Assembly: GCA_945861365.1 (NCBI GenBank)
Contig: CAMAUH010000086.1
Coordinates: forward strand, 1-11,428
Direction: 5' to 3'
DNA from: Candidatus Kuenenia stuttgartensis
GTDB taxonomy: Bacteria; Planctomycetota; UBA1135; UBA2386
Length of the DNA stretch: 11,428 nucleotides
Shown here: piece by piece, positions 1 to 7,669 of the stretch
Numbering within the stretch: the stretch's first letter is position 1
Layout: every line of letters starts with the position of its first letter
Program-made: the position numbers and the translations under genes
Notes under the pieces: model-generated
The model's input: only the letters and a program-made list of their open reading frames with translations
Told to the model about the DNA's origin: nothing
Database searches by the model: none

Positions 1-410
1 AGCGTGCGGAACTGCTGCTCCGCGGATTCGACGCGGGCTTCGACGCGGACCAGCGAGCCGAGCACGTGGCTGGCGAGGCCCGGCAGCGCCGGGTCCCCGG
101 GCCGCGACAGGTCGACGCGCGTGCCGAGCAGCGCCTTCTCGACCGCGCGCAGCACGGTCGGCGACAGGCCGAAGTCGCTCGCCTTGTCGGCGAGCGGCTG
201 GAAGCCGCGCGTCCATTGCGACATCGACAGGAAGCCGGCGCTGGCCTGGTCGCGCGGGCGCGGCCGTGCCTCTTCGGGGCGCGCGGCGACGACGAGGTAG
301 CCGTCGCGCGTCGCGCGCGTCTCGACGACGAGCGCGTTCTCGCCGCATTCGGCGCGCACGCGCTCGAGGGCTTCGGGCAGGGTCTTGGCAGTCAGTCGTT
401 TGAGCAGCAT
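1..410 (-). CDS. flhF: Flagellar biosynthesis GTPase FlhF, N-terminal part (runs off the left edge)
   Basis: FlhF is an SRP-type GTPase that helps set the position and number of flagella. Only the first 136 codons are visible; the frame is open to the window edge. The N-terminus reads MLLKRLTAKTLPEALERV, followed by AECGENALVVETR, which fits the family's opening block (a strand, a helix, then a strand ending in a T-R pair). The rest of the visible part is the variable region before the GTPase domain, so no P-loop can be seen here. The ATG at 410 lies 33 bases after the flhA stop, on the same strand, matching the common flhA-flhF order. No clear Shine-Dalgarno site precedes it. The call rests on the short N-terminal similarity plus gene order; finding a G domain beyond the edge would settle it. 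Confidence 0.85.
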   Translation of the reverse strand, partial: MLLKRLTAKTLPEALERVRAECGENALVVETRATRDGYLVVAARPEEARPRPRDQASAGFLSMSQWTRGFQPLADKASDFGLSPTVLRAVEKALLGTRVDLSRPGDPALPGLASHVLGSLVRVEARVESAEQQFRT

Positions 411-443
411 GGCAGTAGGTGGGGGGCGCTGTGGATGCGGGGA

Positions 444-2498
444 TCAGCCGGCGACGGCGATGCGTTGCGTGGTCTCGACCTTCTTCGCAGGGGTCGTCTC
501 CTGGTAGCTCAGCACCGCGGCGTTCGGGATCACGCCGGCGATCGCTTCGGCGAGGAACGGGCGCAGGCTGGCGCGGGTGACCAGCACCGGATCGCGCCCG
601 GAGCGCGCCATCGACGACAGCGCTTCCGCGGTGCGGTCGACGAAGCGGCCGAGGAAGCCGGTCGGCAGGTTGGCGACACCGTCGTTGCCGGCGAGCGCCT
701 CGGCGAGGTTGCGTTCGAGCTCCGGATCGAGGAACGCCGCGTAGAGCGTGCCGCCCGGGTCGAGGTGCGGCTCGACGATCGTGCGGGCGAGGCGGGTGCG
801 CACGTGTTCGGTCAGCTGGCGCGGATCCTTGGTCTCCGCGCAGGCGTCGGCGAGCCCTTCGAGGATCGTCTGCAGGTTGCGGATCGAGACGCCCTCGCGC
901 AGCAGGCCGCCGAGGATGCGCTGCACCTGGCCCAGCGTCTGCTGGCCGGGGATCAGCTCGTCGACGACCGCGGGCGAGGTCTTCTTCAGGTTGTCGATCA
1001 GCGACTTCACGTCGTCGCGCGACAGCAGTTCGCCGGCGACCTTCTTCAGCACCTCGGTCAGGTGCGTGATCAGCACCGACGCCGCGTCGATGACCGTGTA
1101 GCCGAGCAGCTCGGCCTTGTCCTTCTCGCTCTCGGTGATCCAGCGCGCCGGCAGGCCGAACGCGGGCTCCACGGTCTCGATGCCCGGAATCGGTGCGGCG
1201 GTGCCGCTCGGGTCCATCGCCAGGTACTGGCCGGCGCGCAGCGTGCCGCGCGCGACCTCCTGGCCGGCGAGCAGCACGCGGTAGGTGTTGGGATCGAGCT
1301 GCACGTTGTCGCGCACGCGGATCGGCGGCACCACGAGGCCGAGCGTCGAAGCGAACTGGCGACGCAGCGAGCGGATGTGGTCGAGCAGGCCGCCGTGGCG
1401 ACCCGGTTCGACGAGGCCGATCAGGCGGTAGCCGATCTCGACGCCTAGGCGATCGACGGCGAGCAGTTCCTCGACCGGCGCCTGGCCGTCGTCGGTCTTC
1501 GGTGCGGTGGCGGCGGTGGCCGCCGCTTCCTTCGCCGCGTCGGCGCGCACGGCCGCGCGTTCGACGGTGGCCGCGTAGAGGAACAGGCCGATCGCGATCG
1601 CCGCGAACAGCATGGTCGGCATGCCGGGCAGCAGTGCCATCAAGCCCAGCACGCCGGCGACGAACCGCATCGCGCGGCCGCTCGCCATCAGCTGGTCGCC
1701 CATCTCCTGGCCGAGCGACTGCTCGCTGGCGCCCTTCGTGACCAGGATGCCGGCCGCCGTCGAGACCAGCAGCGCCGGGATCTGTGCGACGAGGCCGTCA
1801 CCGATCGTCAGGATCGTGTAGGTCTCGAACGCCTCGCCGAGCTTCTGGTCGCGATAGACCATGCCCATCACGAGGCCGCCGACGATGTTGATGCCGGTGA
1901 TGATCAGGCCCGCGACGGCGTCGCCGCGCACGAACTTGCCGGCGCCGTCCATCGAGCCATAGAACTCCATCTCGGTCGTCAGCGCCTGGCGCCGCGCCTT
2001 GGCGTCCTCCGCGGTGATGATGCCGGCGCCGAGGTCGGCATCGATCGCCATCTGCTTGCCGGGCATCGCGTCCAACGCGAAGCGCGCCGACACCTCGCTG
2101 ATGCGGTTCTGGCCCTTGGTGATGACGATGAACTGGATCACCACCAGCACCAGGAAGATCACGATGCCGACCAGCGGCTGGCCGCCGACGACGAAGCTGC
2201 CGAAGGTCTTGATGACCGCGCCGGCGTCACCGTCCAACAGGATCAGACGCGTCGACGACACGTTGAGCCCGAGCCGGAACAGTGCGGTGAACAGCAGCAC
2301 GCTGGGGAAGGTGCTGAACTCGACCGGGCGCCCCGCATTCAGCACCGCCATCAAGATCAGCAAGCTGACCGTGATGTTCATGCACAGCATCGCGTCCAGC
2401 AGCAGCGGCGGCAGCGGCACCAGCATCATCGCCAGGACGCCGACGAAGAAGACGGCGAGCAGCACGTTGCGGTTGTTGTTGCGAGGCAGGTCGACCAT
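444..2498 (-). CDS. flhA: Flagellar type III export gate protein FlhA
   Basis: FlhA (684 aa, normal length) is the large export-gate subunit of the flagellar type III secretion system. It couples the proton motive force to export and docks substrate-chaperone complexes through its cytosolic nonamer ring. Residues about 10-310 are a multi-spanning membrane domain. The family signature is visible at 75-87 (RLGLNVSSTRLIL), and the conserved cytoplasmic loop at 134-156 contains EVSARFALDAMPGKQMAID. An Ala-rich linker at about 312-345 leads to the cytosolic domain (about 345-684), which includes the expected PGQQTLGQVQRILGGLLREG block. The gene starts 23 bases after flhB and is followed 33 bases later by flhF. 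The ATG at 2498 gives the canonical N-terminal length, although no strong ribosome binding site precedes it. No truncation or frameshift is seen. Confidence 0.98.
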   Translation of the reverse strand: MVDLPRNNNRNVLLAVFFVGVLAMMLVPLPPLLLDAMLCMNITVSLLILMAVLNAGRPVEFSTFPSVLLFTALFRLGLNVSSTRLILLDGDAGAVIKTFGSFVVGGQPLVGIVIFLVLVVIQFIVITKGQNRISEVSARFALDAMPGKQMAIDADLGAGIITAEDAKARRQALTTEMEFYGSMDGAGKFVRGDAVAGLIITGINIVGGLVMGMVYRDQKLGEAFETYTILTIGDGLVAQIPALLVSTAAGILVTKGASEQSLGQEMGDQLMASGRAMRFVAGVLGLMALLPGMPTMLFAAIAIGLFLYAATVERAAVRADAAKEAAATAATAPKTDDGQAPVEELLAVDRLGVEIGYRLIGLVEPGRHGGLLDHIRSLRRQFASTLGLVVPPIRVRDNVQLDPNTYRVLLAGQEVARGTLRAGQYLAMDPSGTAAPIPGIETVEPAFGLPARWITESEKDKAELLGYTVIDAASVLITHLTEVLKKVAGELLSRDDVKSLIDNLKKTSPAVVDELIPGQQTLGQVQRILGGLLREGVSIRNLQTILEGLADACAETKDPRQLTEHVRTRLARTIVEPHLDPGGTLYAAFLDPELERNLAEALAGNDGVANLPTGFLGRFVDRTAEALSSMARSGRDPVLVTRASLRPFLAEAIAGVIPNAAVLSYQETTPAKKVETTQRIAVAG

Positions 2499-2521
2499 GT
2501 TTCAGCGAGGTTGGGCGGCGT

Positions 2522-3598
2522 TCACGCGCTGCGTTGCTTGAGGCGGAACACGTGGCCGAGCACGGTGGCGACGGCCTGGTAGAAGCGTTCGGGGATCGTC
2601 TGGCCGACCTTGACCGCGCGGTACAGCGCGCGCGCCAGCGGCGGGTCTTCCATCAGCGGCACGCCGTGTTCCTTGGCGATGGTGCGGATCTGCAGTGCGA
2701 TCTCGTCGACGCCCTTGGCGACGACGACCGGGGCGGCGTCGCGCGAGCGGTCGTAGCGCAGCGCCACCGAGAAGTGGGTCGGGTTGGTGACGATGACGTC
2801 GGCCTTCGGCACCGCCGTCATCATGCGGCTCTTCATCAGCTCGGCGCGGATGCGGCGCTGGCGGCCCTTGATCGCGGGGTCGCCTTCCGAACGCTTGCGT
2901 TCGTCCTCGACCTCCTGCTTGGTCATCATGTTGCGCTTCTCGAACGAGTAGCGCTGCCAGAAGTAGTCGGCCGCGGCGATGGTGGTGACGAAGGCGCCGA
3001 CCCACAGCAGCAGCGTCAGCACGATGCTGCCGAGCTCCTGCGCGGACACGCCGAGGTCCTGTTCGTGCAGCATCAACAGCGCCGGCACGCGGTGGCCGAC
3101 GACGAGCCACAAGATGCCCACCAGCAGCGTCAGCTGCAGCGCGGCGAAGCCGGTGCGCACCAGCGACTGCGCGTTGAACAGCTTCTTCCAGTTGTTGATC
3201 GGGTTGAGGCGCTCGAGCTTGAAGCCGACCGCTTGATCCGACCAGTGGAAGCCGATCTGGCCGTAGCCGATCAGCAGCGTGGCGCCGACCAGCGTCACCA
3301 CCAGGATCGCGAACGGCGGCAGCACGATCGCCACCGAGCCCATCACTTCGCGCGTGAGGCCCATGACGTCCGGGGCTTCGTGCCCGGCGAGGTCGACGGT
3401 GAGGCCGCGCCGCAGCAGTTCGCTGAACGCCGTCAGCAGCCAGTCGCCGGTCCACAGCAGCGCGATGGCCGCGATCAGCAGCACGCCGCCGTGCACGAGT
3501 TCGCGCGACAGCGGCGTGTCGCCACGCTGCCGCACGTCCTGCAGACGCTGTGGCGTCGGCTTCTCGGTCTTGCCCTGGTCGTCACCGAAGATTGCCAT
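2522..3598 (-). CDS. flhB: Flagellar export specificity switch protein FlhB
   Basis: FlhB (358 aa) is the export-apparatus membrane protein that switches the machine from rod/hook to filament substrates. The N-terminus has the family's opening, with EKPTPQRLQDVRQRG at about 12-26. Four hydrophobic segments lie at about 35-50, 88-112, 150-170 and 190-212. The cytosolic part carries the autocleavage motif NPTH at residues 272-275, next to TNPTHFSVALRY; cleavage between Asn and Pro is established for the family. The C-terminus retains the usual PLARALYRAVKVGQ and IPERFYQAVA blocks. The start lies only 3 bases after the fliR stop, so the two genes are very likely translationally coupled. The C-terminal tail is short but within the family range. 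Confidence 0.98.
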   Translation of the reverse strand: MAIFGDDQGKTEKPTPQRLQDVRQRGDTPLSRELVHGGVLLIAAIALLWTGDWLLTAFSELLRRGLTVDLAGHEAPDVMGLTREVMGSVAIVLPPFAILVVTLVGATLLIGYGQIGFHWSDQAVGFKLERLNPINNWKKLFNAQSLVRTGFAALQLTLLVGILWLVVGHRVPALLMLHEQDLGVSAQELGSIVLTLLLWVGAFVTTIAAADYFWQRYSFEKRNMMTKQEVEDERKRSEGDPAIKGRQRRIRAELMKSRMMTAVPKADVIVTNPTHFSVALRYDRSRDAAPVVVAKGVDEIALQIRTIAKEHGVPLMEDPPLARALYRAVKVGQTIPERFYQAVATVLGHVFRLKQRSA

Positions 3599-3601
3599 GG
3601 C

Positions 3602-4369
3602 TCAGTTGATGAACATCGCCGCGGCGCCATCGAGGATGGACCGGAAGGTCTGGACGAGGAATGGCGCGCCCTGGCCGAGCAGCACCGGCATCACGCCGAG
3701 CGCCAGCAGCACCCGCAGCGCGAAGCCGAACTCCTGCAGGTTGATCGCCGGCACCGCGCGGCCGAGCAGCACCATGCCGGTCGACAGCAGCAGCATCAGG
3801 CCGATGACCGGCATCGCGTACTGGACCGCCAGCACGATGCTGCCGGTGACGAGCGTGCGGATGCCGTTCCAGATCGGCTCGATGTCGAACGGCTGGCCGA
3901 CCGGGCAGCTGCGGAACGTCTCTTCGAGCACGCGCAGCGCTTCGTGGTGCAGGTCGAACTGCAGCACCAGCAGGAAACCGAGCACCTGCAGCAACTGCGA
4001 CAGCACCGCGCCGTCGATGCCGCTCTCGGGGTCGATCGCGCGCGCCATCGAGAAGCCCATCTCCGAGCTGATGAGTTCGCCGGCCGACGTCAGCAGCGAC
4101 ATCATCGTCGACAGCGCGAAGCCGAGCGCGATGCCGATCAGCAGCTCGCGGCTGGCCATCACGCCGAGCACCAGCAGGCTGTCGGCGGCGGTGACGCGCT
4201 GGTCGCCGACCCACCAGAAGATGCCGCCGAGCGCGATCGTCAGCACGAGGCGCATCATCAGCGAGTCGGTCTGCCGGCCGAACAGTGGCACGACGGTGAA
4301 GAACGCGCCTGCCCGCACCAGGTGCAGCAGGAACGACGTCATCCACTCGTTGGCCACGTTCCAGTCCAT
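3602..4369 (-). CDS. fliR: Flagellar export gate protein FliR
   Basis: FliR (255 aa, standard length) forms the core export gate with FliP and FliQ, in a helical assembly at the centre of the basal-body MS ring. About six hydrophobic segments are visible, beginning near residues 10-30, 40-55, 66-90, 122-140, 172-200 and 216-235. The conserved patch GELISSEMGFSMARAIDP lies at 97-114, and the C-terminal RAVPAINLQEFGFALRV patch at 204-220 matches the family pattern of a gating loop. The ATG at 4369 follows the fliQ stop by 5 bases, and flhB begins 3 bases after its stop. The ATG chosen gives the usual N-terminal length; no clear Shine-Dalgarno site is seen, which is consistent with coupling to fliQ translation. 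Confidence 0.97.
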   Translation of the reverse strand: MDWNVANEWMTSFLLHLVRAGAFFTVVPLFGRQTDSLMMRLVLTIALGGIFWWVGDQRVTAADSLLVLGVMASRELLIGIALGFALSTMMSLLTSAGELISSEMGFSMARAIDPESGIDGAVLSQLLQVLGFLLVLQFDLHHEALRVLEETFRSCPVGQPFDIEPIWNGIRTLVTGSIVLAVQYAMPVIGLMLLLSTGMVLLGRAVPAINLQEFGFALRVLLALGVMPVLLGQGAPFLVQTFRSILDGAAAMFIN

Positions 4370-4374
4370 GTGGC

Positions 4375-4647
4375 CTAGCCGTGCCCGTAGGCGGACAGGT
4401 TGCTGAACAGCGCGGCGGTGTATTCACGCAGCGTGCCGAGGATCCACGGCATCAGCAGCACGATGGTGGCGAGCACCGCCAGCATCTTCGGCACGATGGT
4501 CAGCGTCTGCTCCTGCAGCGACGTCACCGTCTGGAAGAAGCTGACGAGCAGGCCGACCAGCATGCCGACGATCAGCGCCGGCGCGCAGATCAGCAGTGCC
4601 GTCAGCAGCGTCGACTTGCACAGATCCATCAATGTCTCGTGGCCCAT
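4375..4647 (-). CDS. fliQ: Flagellar export gate protein FliQ
   Basis: FliQ (90 aa, family-typical) is a small two-helix membrane protein of the export gate, present in several copies around FliP/FliR. Two hydrophobic hairpin segments are visible at about 13-38 and 52-74. They flank the conserved polar loop QTVTSLQEQTLTIVPK at about 39-54, which is close to the family consensus. The ATG at 4647 lies 12 bases after the fliP stop. The TAG stop is 5 bases before the fliR start. Order and spacing place it in the fliOPQR block, and I see nothing unusual in it. Confidence 0.97.
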   Translation of the reverse strand: MGHETLMDLCKSTLLTALLICAPALIVGMLVGLLVSFFQTVTSLQEQTLTIVPKMLAVLATIVLLMPWILGTLREYTAALFSNLSAYGHG

Positions 4648-4659
4648 GGTTGGTTCCGA

Positions 4660-5490
4660 TCAGGGGGCGAAGCTCTGCGCGAGCGAGGTGACGACGAGGT
4701 CCCAGCCGCCGACCAGGATGAACAGCAGCAGCTTCAGCGGCGTCGACACGACGACCGGCGGCAGGCTGAACATGCCCATCGAGACGAGGATCGAGCTGAT
4801 GACCAGGTCGATGACGACGAAGGGCAGGAACAGCACGAAGCCCATCTGGAAGGCTGTCTTGATCTCCGACAGCACGAAGGCGGGTACCGCGACGTGGAAC
4901 GGCGTCTCGAGCGCGGTCTTCGGCCGCGGCGTGCGCGACAGCTCGAGCATCAGCGACACGTCTTCTTCGCGCGTCTGCGCCAGCATGAACTGGTTCATGC
5001 GCCGCATCGCGATGTCGGCGGCCTCCTGCCAGCCGATGCGCTTCTCGACGTACGGCTGGTAGGCCTGGTCGTGGATGTCGGAGGCGACCGGCCGCATGAC
5101 GAAGATCGTCATGAACATCGCGAAGCCGGTGGTGATCAGCGCCGGCGGCAGGTCCTGCATCGACATCGCGCGCTTCAGGAACGACAGCACGACCACGATG
5201 CGCGTGAAGCAGGTCATGGTCATGATGAGGGCCGGCGCCATCGCCAGCAGCGTCATCAGCAGCGCGATCTCGAGGGCGGAGCCGAGCGCCTGTTCCCCGT
5301 TGCCGCCGCGGATCGCCAGCGTGATGCCGGGGTCCTGCTTCGGCGCGGGGGCCGCCTGCGGCGCGTTGTCGACCTCGGTGCCGGTGCTGAGCATCGCTGG
5401 CGGGGTCGGCTGCGACGCGACGCCCGGATCCTGCGCGCCGAGCGGCAGGACGCAGGCCAGCGCGAGCAGCAGGGTGCGCAGCGGCATCAC
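4660..5490 (-). CDS. fliP: Flagellar export gate protein FliP
   Basis: FliP (276 aa) is the pentameric core of the export gate. The N-terminus (MMPLRTLLLALACVLPLGAQ) looks like a cleavable signal peptide, as known for FliP, and is followed by a Pro/Ala-rich segment to about residue 55. Hydrophobic segments lie near 72-92, 97-106, 117-133 and 204-260. Family patches are clear: TRIVVVLSFLKRA at 96-108 and PAFVLSEIKTAFQMGF at 203-218. The start is ambiguous. The sequence reads GTGATG, so translation may begin at GTG 5490 (4-base overlap with the fliO stop) or at ATG 5487 (1-base overlap, TGATG). Either choice means tight coupling to fliO. The stop is 12 bases before fliQ. Confidence 0.97.
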   Translation of the reverse strand: MMPLRTLLLALACVLPLGAQDPGVASQPTPPAMLSTGTEVDNAPQAAPAPKQDPGITLAIRGGNGEQALGSALEIALLMTLLAMAPALIMTMTCFTRIVVVLSFLKRAMSMQDLPPALITTGFAMFMTIFVMRPVASDIHDQAYQPYVEKRIGWQEAADIAMRRMNQFMLAQTREEDVSLMLELSRTPRPKTALETPFHVAVPAFVLSEIKTAFQMGFVLFLPFVVIDLVISSILVSMGMFSLPPVVVSTPLKLLLFILVGGWDLVVTSLAQSFAP

Positions 5491-6140
5491 GAGCGGCCGG
5501 CCTGCTGCAGCAGCGAACGGAAGTCGGCCATCAGGTTGGAACGTGCAGGCTTGCTGTCGGTCGCCGGCGCCGGGTTGACCGGGGGCTTGGGCAGCCGCAG
5601 CGCGGGTGCGGGGTTCGGGCGCGGGATGACGAGGTCCTTCGGCACCGCACCTTCGTCGTCGGCTTCGGCCTGGGCGGCGCGCGCGGCGACCTCGGCTTCG
5701 TCGGCGACGCGTTCCGGCAGGCGGCCGCTGTCGAGCAGGGCGAGACCCTTCTCGCTGTCACCGACCAGCAGGATGCGTTCGTCGAACTCGAAGGCGTGCA
5801 CGGTCAGGCGCGGCGACACGCGCAGCGTCTGGCGCAGCGTGACGAGCTTGCTGCCCGACGTCGGTGCCGCACCGTTGCGGAAGCGGCGCAGGGCCACGAG
5901 CCCGCCGCCGCCGAGCAGCAGCACCGTCAGCAGGCCGCTGGCGATCTGCCACAGGTCGGGCGTGCGCGGTGCGGCCGGCAGCTTCGATGCCGCCTTGGTC
6001 GCGGGGGCCGGGCTTGCCGCCGGCTCGACCGCCGCGCGGGAGGGGCCGTCCTGCATCGACAGCGTGCCGAGCAGCAGCAACGCAGCGACGGCGGGTGGGA
6101 CCAACAGCCACTTGGGCAACGACTTCGTCGGGAGCTTCAC
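5487..6140 (-). CDS. fliO: Flagellar biosynthesis protein FliO
   Basis: FliO (217 aa) is a poorly conserved helper that stabilises assembly of the FliP ring. Two hydrophobic segments are visible: residues about 11-27 (possibly a signal anchor) and about 64-83, separated by a Pro/Ala-rich stretch. After the second segment comes the FliO-type domain at about 98-139: KLVTLRQTLRVSPRLTVHAF, then a strand with ERILLVGDSEKGLALLD. The remainder is an acidic, Pro-rich tail ending in a short amphipathic piece (DFRSLLQQAG). The call depends on this domain pattern and on the position directly before fliP. The start shown is GTG, preceded by an AGG 3 bases upstream. A sigma-54-like promoter at 6153-6167 would put the transcript start only a base or so before this codon, so the message may be leaderless or translation may begin slightly downstream. 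Confidence 0.9.
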   Translation of the reverse strand: MKLPTKSLPKWLLVPPAVAALLLLGTLSMQDGPSRAAVEPAASPAPATKAASKLPAAPRTPDLWQIASGLLTVLLLGGGGLVALRRFRNGAAPTSGSKLVTLRQTLRVSPRLTVHAFEFDERILLVGDSEKGLALLDSGRLPERVADEAEVAARAAQAEADDEGAVPKDLVIPRPNPAPALRLPKPPVNPAPATDSKPARSNLMADFRSLLQQAGRS

Positions 6141-6152
6141 GCCTTTCCCGAA

Positions 6153-6167
6153 GCACCGGGCGTGCCA
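6153..6167 (-). promoter_or_regulatory. Candidate sigma-54 (-24/-12) promoter for the fliO-fliP-fliQ-fliR-flhB-flhA block
   Basis: On the minus strand the sequence reads TGGCACGCCCGGTGC followed by T. Against the established sigma-54 pattern TGGCACG-N4-TTGC-W, all positions fit except the first T of TTGC, which is G. The invariant GG and GC doublets have correct spacing (GG at 6166-6165, GC at 6154-6153). The predicted start is near 6141, just before the fliO GTG at 6140. The site lies in the gap between the chemotaxis genes and fliO, where a promoter is expected. No activator binding sites were identified. Placing the promoter so close to the start codon is the main doubt. Confidence 0.55.
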
Positions 6168-6300
6168 GGTCCCGCTACACCATATGTCGTGGTCGAGCGG
6201 TGCTGGCCGCCGGTTCGAGCGCTGCAGAACGCGACGCGGCGTCGTCGGGCTGCACAGTCGCGCGGCGGCGCGGTGCGGTGCGTGCTACGGTGCGCGGACC

Positions 6301-6501
6301 ATGGGCCGCACGCCGTTCGACGAACTGGAGCATCGCGTCAACAACCTGCTCGGGACGATCGAGATCCAGAGTGAGCTGGCCCGCAGCGAAGGTTCGCTGG
6401 CTGCGCACGTCGAGGCCCTGCAGCACATCGCCGAATCGGCGCGGCGCACGCGCGAAGAACTGCAGCGGCTGCGGGCCGCGGTGCGGGCGCAGGGAGCCTG
6501 A
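6301..6501 (+). CDS. Small protein resembling an isolated histidine-kinase DHp (phosphoacceptor) hairpin
   Basis: This 66-codon ORF runs opposite to all neighbours and ends 14 bases from the converging 376-aa gene. I do not recognise it as a named gene. The protein starts MGRTPFDELEHRVNNLLGTI. Its H11-R-V-N-N-L-L core resembles the phosphoacceptor H box of HisKA_2/HWE-type kinases (HRVKN-L) and the H-x-x-N-N-L-L of HisKA families. Two amphipathic helices follow from the pattern: about 6-29, then about 34-62 (HVEALQHIAESARRTREEL), joined by a short Ser/Gly turn. That is the layout of a DHp hairpin, but there is no room for an ATP-binding domain. About 85% of third codon positions are G or C, like a real gene here. 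A TACGGT at 6286-6291 could be a -10 element giving an almost leaderless message; this is weak. It could instead be a chance ORF or a decayed kinase remnant. Confidence 0.6.
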   Translation: MGRTPFDELEHRVNNLLGTIEIQSELARSEGSLAAHVEALQHIAESARRTREELQRLRAAVRAQGA

Positions 6502-6515
6502 CGCGCGCGCAGCGA

Positions 6516-7646
6516 TCACGACGCGGCTGGCGGCTCGGCGGGCGTCGGCGCAGCTGGCGCCGCGGGTGCGGCCGGGGCGATCGGCGGGGCGTTGCCGAGC
6601 AGCGTGGTCAGCTTCTGCGACAGCTGCAGCTCGTCGCACGGGAACCCGAGGATCGCGTCGGCCTTCGACAGGAAGGCCTGCGTCACGCGCTGGCGCGACG
6701 GATGGTGGATCAGCAGCACGACCTTGGTGGTCTCCGCGATCTCCTTCAGGCGCCGGCACCAGTCGAAGCGCCGGTCTTCACCGGTCGGCACGTCGAGCAG
6801 CACGATCTCGTTCTTGTGGGCGGCGGGGTTCGGTACCTCACCCTTGCCGTGGCGCTGCAGGTCGAGGCCGACGCGGCGGCAGCTGCGACGCAGCATGCGG
6901 AACACGTCCGGATGCAGCGCGTACGAGGCCAGCACGCCACGCACCGGTGCGGCCGGGATGGACTCGAGGCTCTCATCGTCGTTGCGCGGTGCGGGGGGTG
7001 CGGCGGCCGGCGCGGCTGCGGCAGCTGGCGCTGCTTCGCTCGTCACGACCTCGAGCGGCCCCTTGTTCCACAGCTCGACGGTGGCCTGGTCGACGATGAT
7101 GGCGCCCGTCGATTCGGCGCCGTCGCCGACCTTCAGGCGGAAGCCGCACACGCAGAGCGTGGTGGTGCCCAGCACCCCGTCCTTGTCGATCCCCGGCTTG
7201 ACGACGGCGTGGTCCTGGTAGCGCACGTCGATGTTGCCGACGTGTTCGCGCAGCACGTTGCCGAAGCCCGAGTAGAGCACGTTGCCGAGTTCGCCGAAGG
7301 CCTCGGCGTCCTCGCCCTCGAGCGTGCCCTTGTTGCGGCGTTGGTTGATGACGTCTTCCGGCGTCATCATCAGCAGGCCCGCCATCTGGATCGCGTCCGG
7401 GATCTCGAACAGCGTCAGCAGGCTCTTGCCGGCATAGCCCTTGTCCATGGCACCGCGCGCGACGGCGCAGCCCTTCGGGAGATCGCCGAGGTAGGCCTCG
7501 ACCTCCTGCAGCTCCGGCTCGATCGGCCGAACGGACATCTCGCGGCCCACCAGCGAGCCCAGGGTTTCGCCGATGGAGCTCGTAAGCAGCGCCAAGAGCC
7601 GTCGCAGCTCCTTGCCCGTTCCCTGCTTCAGAGTGGTGCCGGTCAT
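6516..7646 (-). CDS. CheC/CheX-like phosphatase domain fused to a degenerate receiver domain
   Basis: This 376-aa protein has two parts. Residues about 10-200 look like a CheC/CheX-family domain: the E115-x3-E119-x2-N122 array (within EAFGELGNVLYSGFGN) matches the catalytic D/S-x3-E-x2-N pattern of CheY-P phosphatases, with Glu in place of the first Asp. An Ala/Pro linker (about 205-222) leads to a receiver-like fold at about 235-350. The phosphoacceptor strand IVLLDVP keeps D285, but the Mg-binding acid pair is replaced by A240-S241-Y242, the conserved Thr by I313 and the conserved Lys by F335. The domain is therefore probably a pseudo-receiver for protein contacts. A low-complexity Ala/Pro tail ends the protein. 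It sits where FliY (CheC-like plus FliN domain) stands in some bacteria, but no FliN/SpoA domain is visible. The start is ATG 7646, with a weak GGCGGA upstream. Confidence 0.75.
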   Translation of the reverse strand: MTGTTLKQGTGKELRRLLALLTSSIGETLGSLVGREMSVRPIEPELQEVEAYLGDLPKGCAVARGAMDKGYAGKSLLTLFEIPDAIQMAGLLMMTPEDVINQRRNKGTLEGEDAEAFGELGNVLYSGFGNVLREHVGNIDVRYQDHAVVKPGIDKDGVLGTTTLCVCGFRLKVGDGAESTGAIIVDQATVELWNKGPLEVVTSEAAPAAAAAPAAAPPAPRNDDESLESIPAAPVRGVLASYALHPDVFRMLRRSCRRVGLDLQRHGKGEVPNPAAHKNEIVLLDVPTGEDRRFDWCRRLKEIAETTKVVLLIHHPSRQRVTQAFLSKADAILGFPCDELQLSQKLTTLLGNAPPIAPAAPAAPAAPTPAEPPAAS

Positions 7647-7669
7647 GATCGGATCCGCCGGTCGCGGGT

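Noticed and set aside
66..1448. Plus-strand open frame of 460 codons antisense to flhF and flhA
   Set aside because: It is a shadow of strongly conserved minus-strand genes and has no recognisable domain.
2534..4378. Long plus-strand open frame (614 codons) antisense to flhB and fliR
   Set aside because: It is rich in His, Gln, Arg and Asp without any domain pattern, which is the usual antisense shadow in GC-rich DNA; the minus-strand genes are unmistakable.
5487..5490. Possible frameshift between fliO and fliP
   Set aside because: GTGATG is an ordinary stop-start overlap with two possible starts; both proteins are complete and in their expected frames.
4381..6501. Plus-strand open frame of 706 codons antisense to fliQ, fliP and fliO
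   Set aside because: It is low-complexity shadow sequence over most of its length. Only its last 66 codons, from the ATG at 6301, show protein-like pattern and lie outside other genes, so only that part is annotated.
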